Source: Ancylostoma caninum
Lineage: Eukaryota > Nematoda > Chromadorea > Rhabditida > Ancylostomatidae
Assembly: GCA_037903475.1 (NCBI GenBank)
Contig: JBAJFG010000002.1
Location: forward strand, 4,839,501-4,903,500
Reading direction: 5' to 3'
DNA length: 64,000 nt
In this document: positions 61,801-64,000 of the stretch, piece by piece
How the letters are laid out: each line of letters begins with the position of its first letter
How positions within the stretch are numbered: position 1 is the first letter of the stretch
Translations under genes and position numbers: made by a program
Notes under the pieces: model-generated
Databases searched by the model: none
Told to the model about the DNA's origin: nothing
The model's input: only the letters and a program-made list of their open reading frames with translations

Positions 61801-64000
61801 CTGCGCACGCCTGATTTCCAGCATGTCTCCTGGTATGTCCGATGTTTTTGGATCGTACCACTGGTCATGGGTCCATGTACCCAAAGCTTGGCCCTTCTTG
61901 ATTACCCAGGGCTCCGCTCCTCTGTTGACGACTGACACTGTTGCCAATCCTTTGCTGATGTGGCAGACTGCCGACGTTATTCGATCGTCATCTGATAGAA
62001 ACACTTGATCCGTGTTTGTTACTGGTCCGGCAAGTTGTACCTCGGCTAGCGCTAATGGTGGGATCACCACTCTATGCGCCGCAGACGCGATCAGCTTGGC
62101 GTGCTTCGGTTGTCTCCTTGCGTTTTCCTCCACCGCGCTTCCGCTGTCCTGTTTAACCTTGGTGAACTCAGCTCCCACTTGGATTCGTATACCCAGGGAT
62201 TCTAGGGCATTGGTGCCGATCAAGATTACGTCGTGATCCGACCTCTGGATATGCATCTGGACCTTAGCAGTGTCGCCGCCTTCCACCTGGATTGTTGCTG
62301 CTATCACCATGAGGAAGGACATGAGATTCCCCGATGCATCGTAGACCTGTGTATCGGAACCGTCATCCATCATCGTGACCAATTTGTCCAGGTCAACTCC
62401 GCAATCTCTGGCCTTCAGTAGCCCTAACGGGATGATAGTGATCACCGATCCCGTGTCGATGAGGGCTTTCGCCTTCATGCCAAAGACATGGATGTTACAA
62501 TGGCATGGGTCGCCGTATGCCGGGGTCGGCGTGGTCGCATTTGTCCGATTTATCCCGCAACACCAGGATTGTAGGTGGGTCGAAAACGACGTGCGGCTCC
62601 CCTTCGGTTGTTTAGATGACGTATCCGTGGCGTTGGGTTTCGAACCGAATCGTTCCGAAGCTTTAGGTGGCCCCCTTTGACGAATCCTGGGTCCTATGTC
62701 CCGTGGTTGCTGCGCATTACCGCGCTCTTCGTTGGGGTTATTCCCCTTCGCTCCATTGCGCGGAGATTGCCTTGATCCAGTAGGCTGTTGGCTTTGAGGA
62801 TCAGCCTTCCTATCCGCTTTACCTCTGCCGGGGCGAGGCTTCCAGTTTTTCCCTGCTGTCGACGAAGTTGCTTCCCGGGTTCTTTCCAGACGCAATGCTA
62901 CCTTGCGCACTTCTTCGTAGACGTGCCCGTCCGGGGAGTCTAATGCAGCCAACATGTAGTACGAGTCCTTCCACTCGGAGAGGCACTCGTACAATTTACT
63001 CCCCATGTCAAAGTCGCAATCCGTCTGTGGCGACATCCGTTTAGCAATCTTCTGTAGTCGGCAACAGAAGTCGAAGACCGACTCATTTTCGTGCTTCCGA
63101 AAGTTTTTCCAGTCGGCTTGTGCCTTCAGCCGTTCGCATGGCGTGTTCCTCGCTCTGCGGAGCTGCTCGACGAGGCCGTCGAATGTCCCGTTTAAGATCT
63201 CCACGGGTAGGTTCTGGGCATGGGCCTTTGCCGTCCCCTCAAGGTGGTTCAGAAGGATATCTCTTCTATCGGAATCACTCCACACCGACCTTGGGTATTT
63301 CACCTCGATCTCGTGGAGGAAGTCCGTGAGAGATCGCTTTCCATCATACCGTCTTACCTCCGATACTGACTGACTCTTTAGAACCTCCTTTAAGGTGACG
63401 AGAACGTCGTTTTGTGGGTTGGTATTTACGGTTGATGCTGGCCTACACCTTTATAAGGAGCTAGAAGAGGGAGAAAACTCACCTCTCGGGAGCGATCGGG
63501 AAGAGTTGGTCGACGATGTCCGTGACGACTTTTGGCATATCTTCTGCGGGTTCGATTGAAGCCAATCGGTCCGCTTGGTGGATGCGCTGGTGGGGCGGTG
63601 GACGCATGACTGCAATGAGTGAGTAGAGTTCACGTCATCAAACATGCGGCGTGCCTGTAACCAGGCCTCTCCTGAATACCTACCTTGACGAGGCGCCGGG
63701 ACCGGCGGTAGCACCTGGGCTGGTTGTGCAGGTTGTGGAGGCTGTTGTTGGTCAACCTGCAAGGTAGATATTTGTTCCCTCAATTTTTCAATTTCTTCCT
63801 CCTGTCTCCTTATTAACTCGCCCACAGCGTCTACGTCGCACCCTAGTGTTCTAGTTAGCGCTCTCATTCCAGCAGCTTCCCGCAAAATGTCTGGTAAAAT
63901 TTCGCCAAGACGCTCTGCCGATGTACCTAATGCCTGCACAATTTCGGTCGCTTCCTGATCCTCCTGCCTCAAATGCGTTACAGCTAGCACCGCGCGATCT
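57502..64000 (-). CDS. Gag-Pol polyprotein of the Ty3/gypsy element, with two apparent introns
   Basis: The largest uninterrupted part is 57,502-63,303 (1,933 codons); residue numbers below count from it. Gag: 1-145, then a basic Gly/Gln/Asn-rich stretch (150-240) without a CCHC knuckle. Protease: LIDTGS near 281. Reverse transcriptase: 560-790 with YIDD at 716. RNase H: YTDAS at 869 and DALSR near 981. Integrase: zinc motif with HX6H and CX2C (1084-1124), D1152, D1212, E1248 (D,D35E), GPY/F motif near 1390. AT-hook-like RGRRGRPRRK lies near 1441-1450, then the C-terminal extension. Upstream, exons 63,684-64,000, 63,483-63,609 and 63,303-63,442 join in phase across introns of 74 and 40 nt. 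The N-terminal piece is coiled-coil-like. The start codon is off the window. Confidence 0.88.
63443..63482 (-). other. Apparent 40-nt intron in gag
   Basis: GTGAGT donor at 63,482, pyrimidine-rich interior (TTTTCTCCCTCTTCT), acceptor GTGTAG ending at 63,443. It contains an in-frame TAA when unspliced. Removal joins phase 2 to the downstream frame exactly. A 34-nt version ending at AAAG also keeps frame. Confidence 0.55.
63610..63683 (-). other. Apparent 74-nt intron in gag
   Basis: GTAGGT donor at 63,683 and CATTGCAG acceptor ending at 63,610. Splicing shifts from the upstream frame into a frame with coding-like composition (63,483-63,609), whereas the unspliced frame becomes Ser/Thr-rich and stops at 63,451. 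Confidence 0.6.

Larger units (their letters stand above)
56183..64000 (-). mobile_element. Ty3/gypsy LTR retrotransposon, 3' LTR and nearly full internal region
   Basis: On the minus strand the order is gag, protease, reverse transcriptase, RNase H, integrase, a C-terminal extension, a polypurine tract and the 3' LTR. Integrase after RNase H defines the Ty3/gypsy (Metaviridae) order. The 5' LTR, primer-binding site and gag start lie beyond the right edge. The coding region shows no disabling stop once two short introns are allowed for. Together with intact catalytic motifs this suggests a young, possibly active copy. Confidence 0.9.

Noticed and set aside
1..64000. CRISPR arrays, bacterial operons or rRNA genes
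   Set aside because: The intron/exon structure and repeats are eukaryotic; the only regular array is a minisatellite with adjoining units and no spacers, and no rRNA-like sequence was recognised.

Overview
This looks like genomic DNA from a nematode, most likely a clade V parasitic (strongylid, hookworm-like) species. Three genes can be recognised: a GATA factor closest in layout to ELT-1, a separase, and a TIM14/DNAJ import chaperone of the DNJ-21 type. They have long AT-rich introns with TTTCAG-type acceptors. Two start codons sit directly behind a TTTCAG or TTTAG acceptor, as expected for spliced-leader trans-splicing. The clade assignment is inference from the style of genes and repeats.

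Layout. 1-16.1 kb is mostly AT-rich sequence with no complete gene. It holds one foldback element (2.8-3.15 kb), several GC-rich islands, and two plausible isolated minus-strand exons (7.3 and 16.0 kb). 16.1-16.5 kb is a very GC-rich block flanked by GATA-type motifs. The elt-1-like gene follows on the plus strand (16,806-26,125, eight readable exons, about 344 residues) and has a candidate 37-codon cassette exon between its two zinc-finger exons. 26-34 kb has a possible fragment of a membrane-protein gene on the minus strand (29.3-29.95 kb) and an inverted dispersed repeat. Separase occupies 34.8-43.6 kb on the minus strand and is divergently arranged with the plus-strand TIM14 gene (44.4-46.9 kb). 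They share less than 1 kb of upstream DNA.

48-57 kb is a transposon graveyard. A degenerate endonuclease-bearing LINE (plus) is interrupted by a 650-bp foldback and by a 5'-truncated RTE-type LINE (minus). Three small foldbacks, a short tandem repeat in an open frame, and a 1.2-kb minisatellite follow. From 56,183 to the right edge lies a minus-strand Ty3/gypsy LTR retrotransposon. Its 3' LTR interrupts a minisatellite unit, and its 5' end lies outside the window.

The most unusual item is this retrotransposon. Its gag-pol frame is intact if two short introns (74 and 40 nt) are removed from gag. It also carries about 455 residues downstream of integrase, ending in an arginine/serine/tyrosine-rich tail. 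A consensus nematode splice acceptor sits exactly at the start of that downstream region. It is in phase with the same gag donor used for the 40-nt intron, so one donor could serve both full gag-pol and a short subgenomic product in the position where retroviruses carry env. All gene models come from reading frames, splice consensus and recognised motifs, with no database search.
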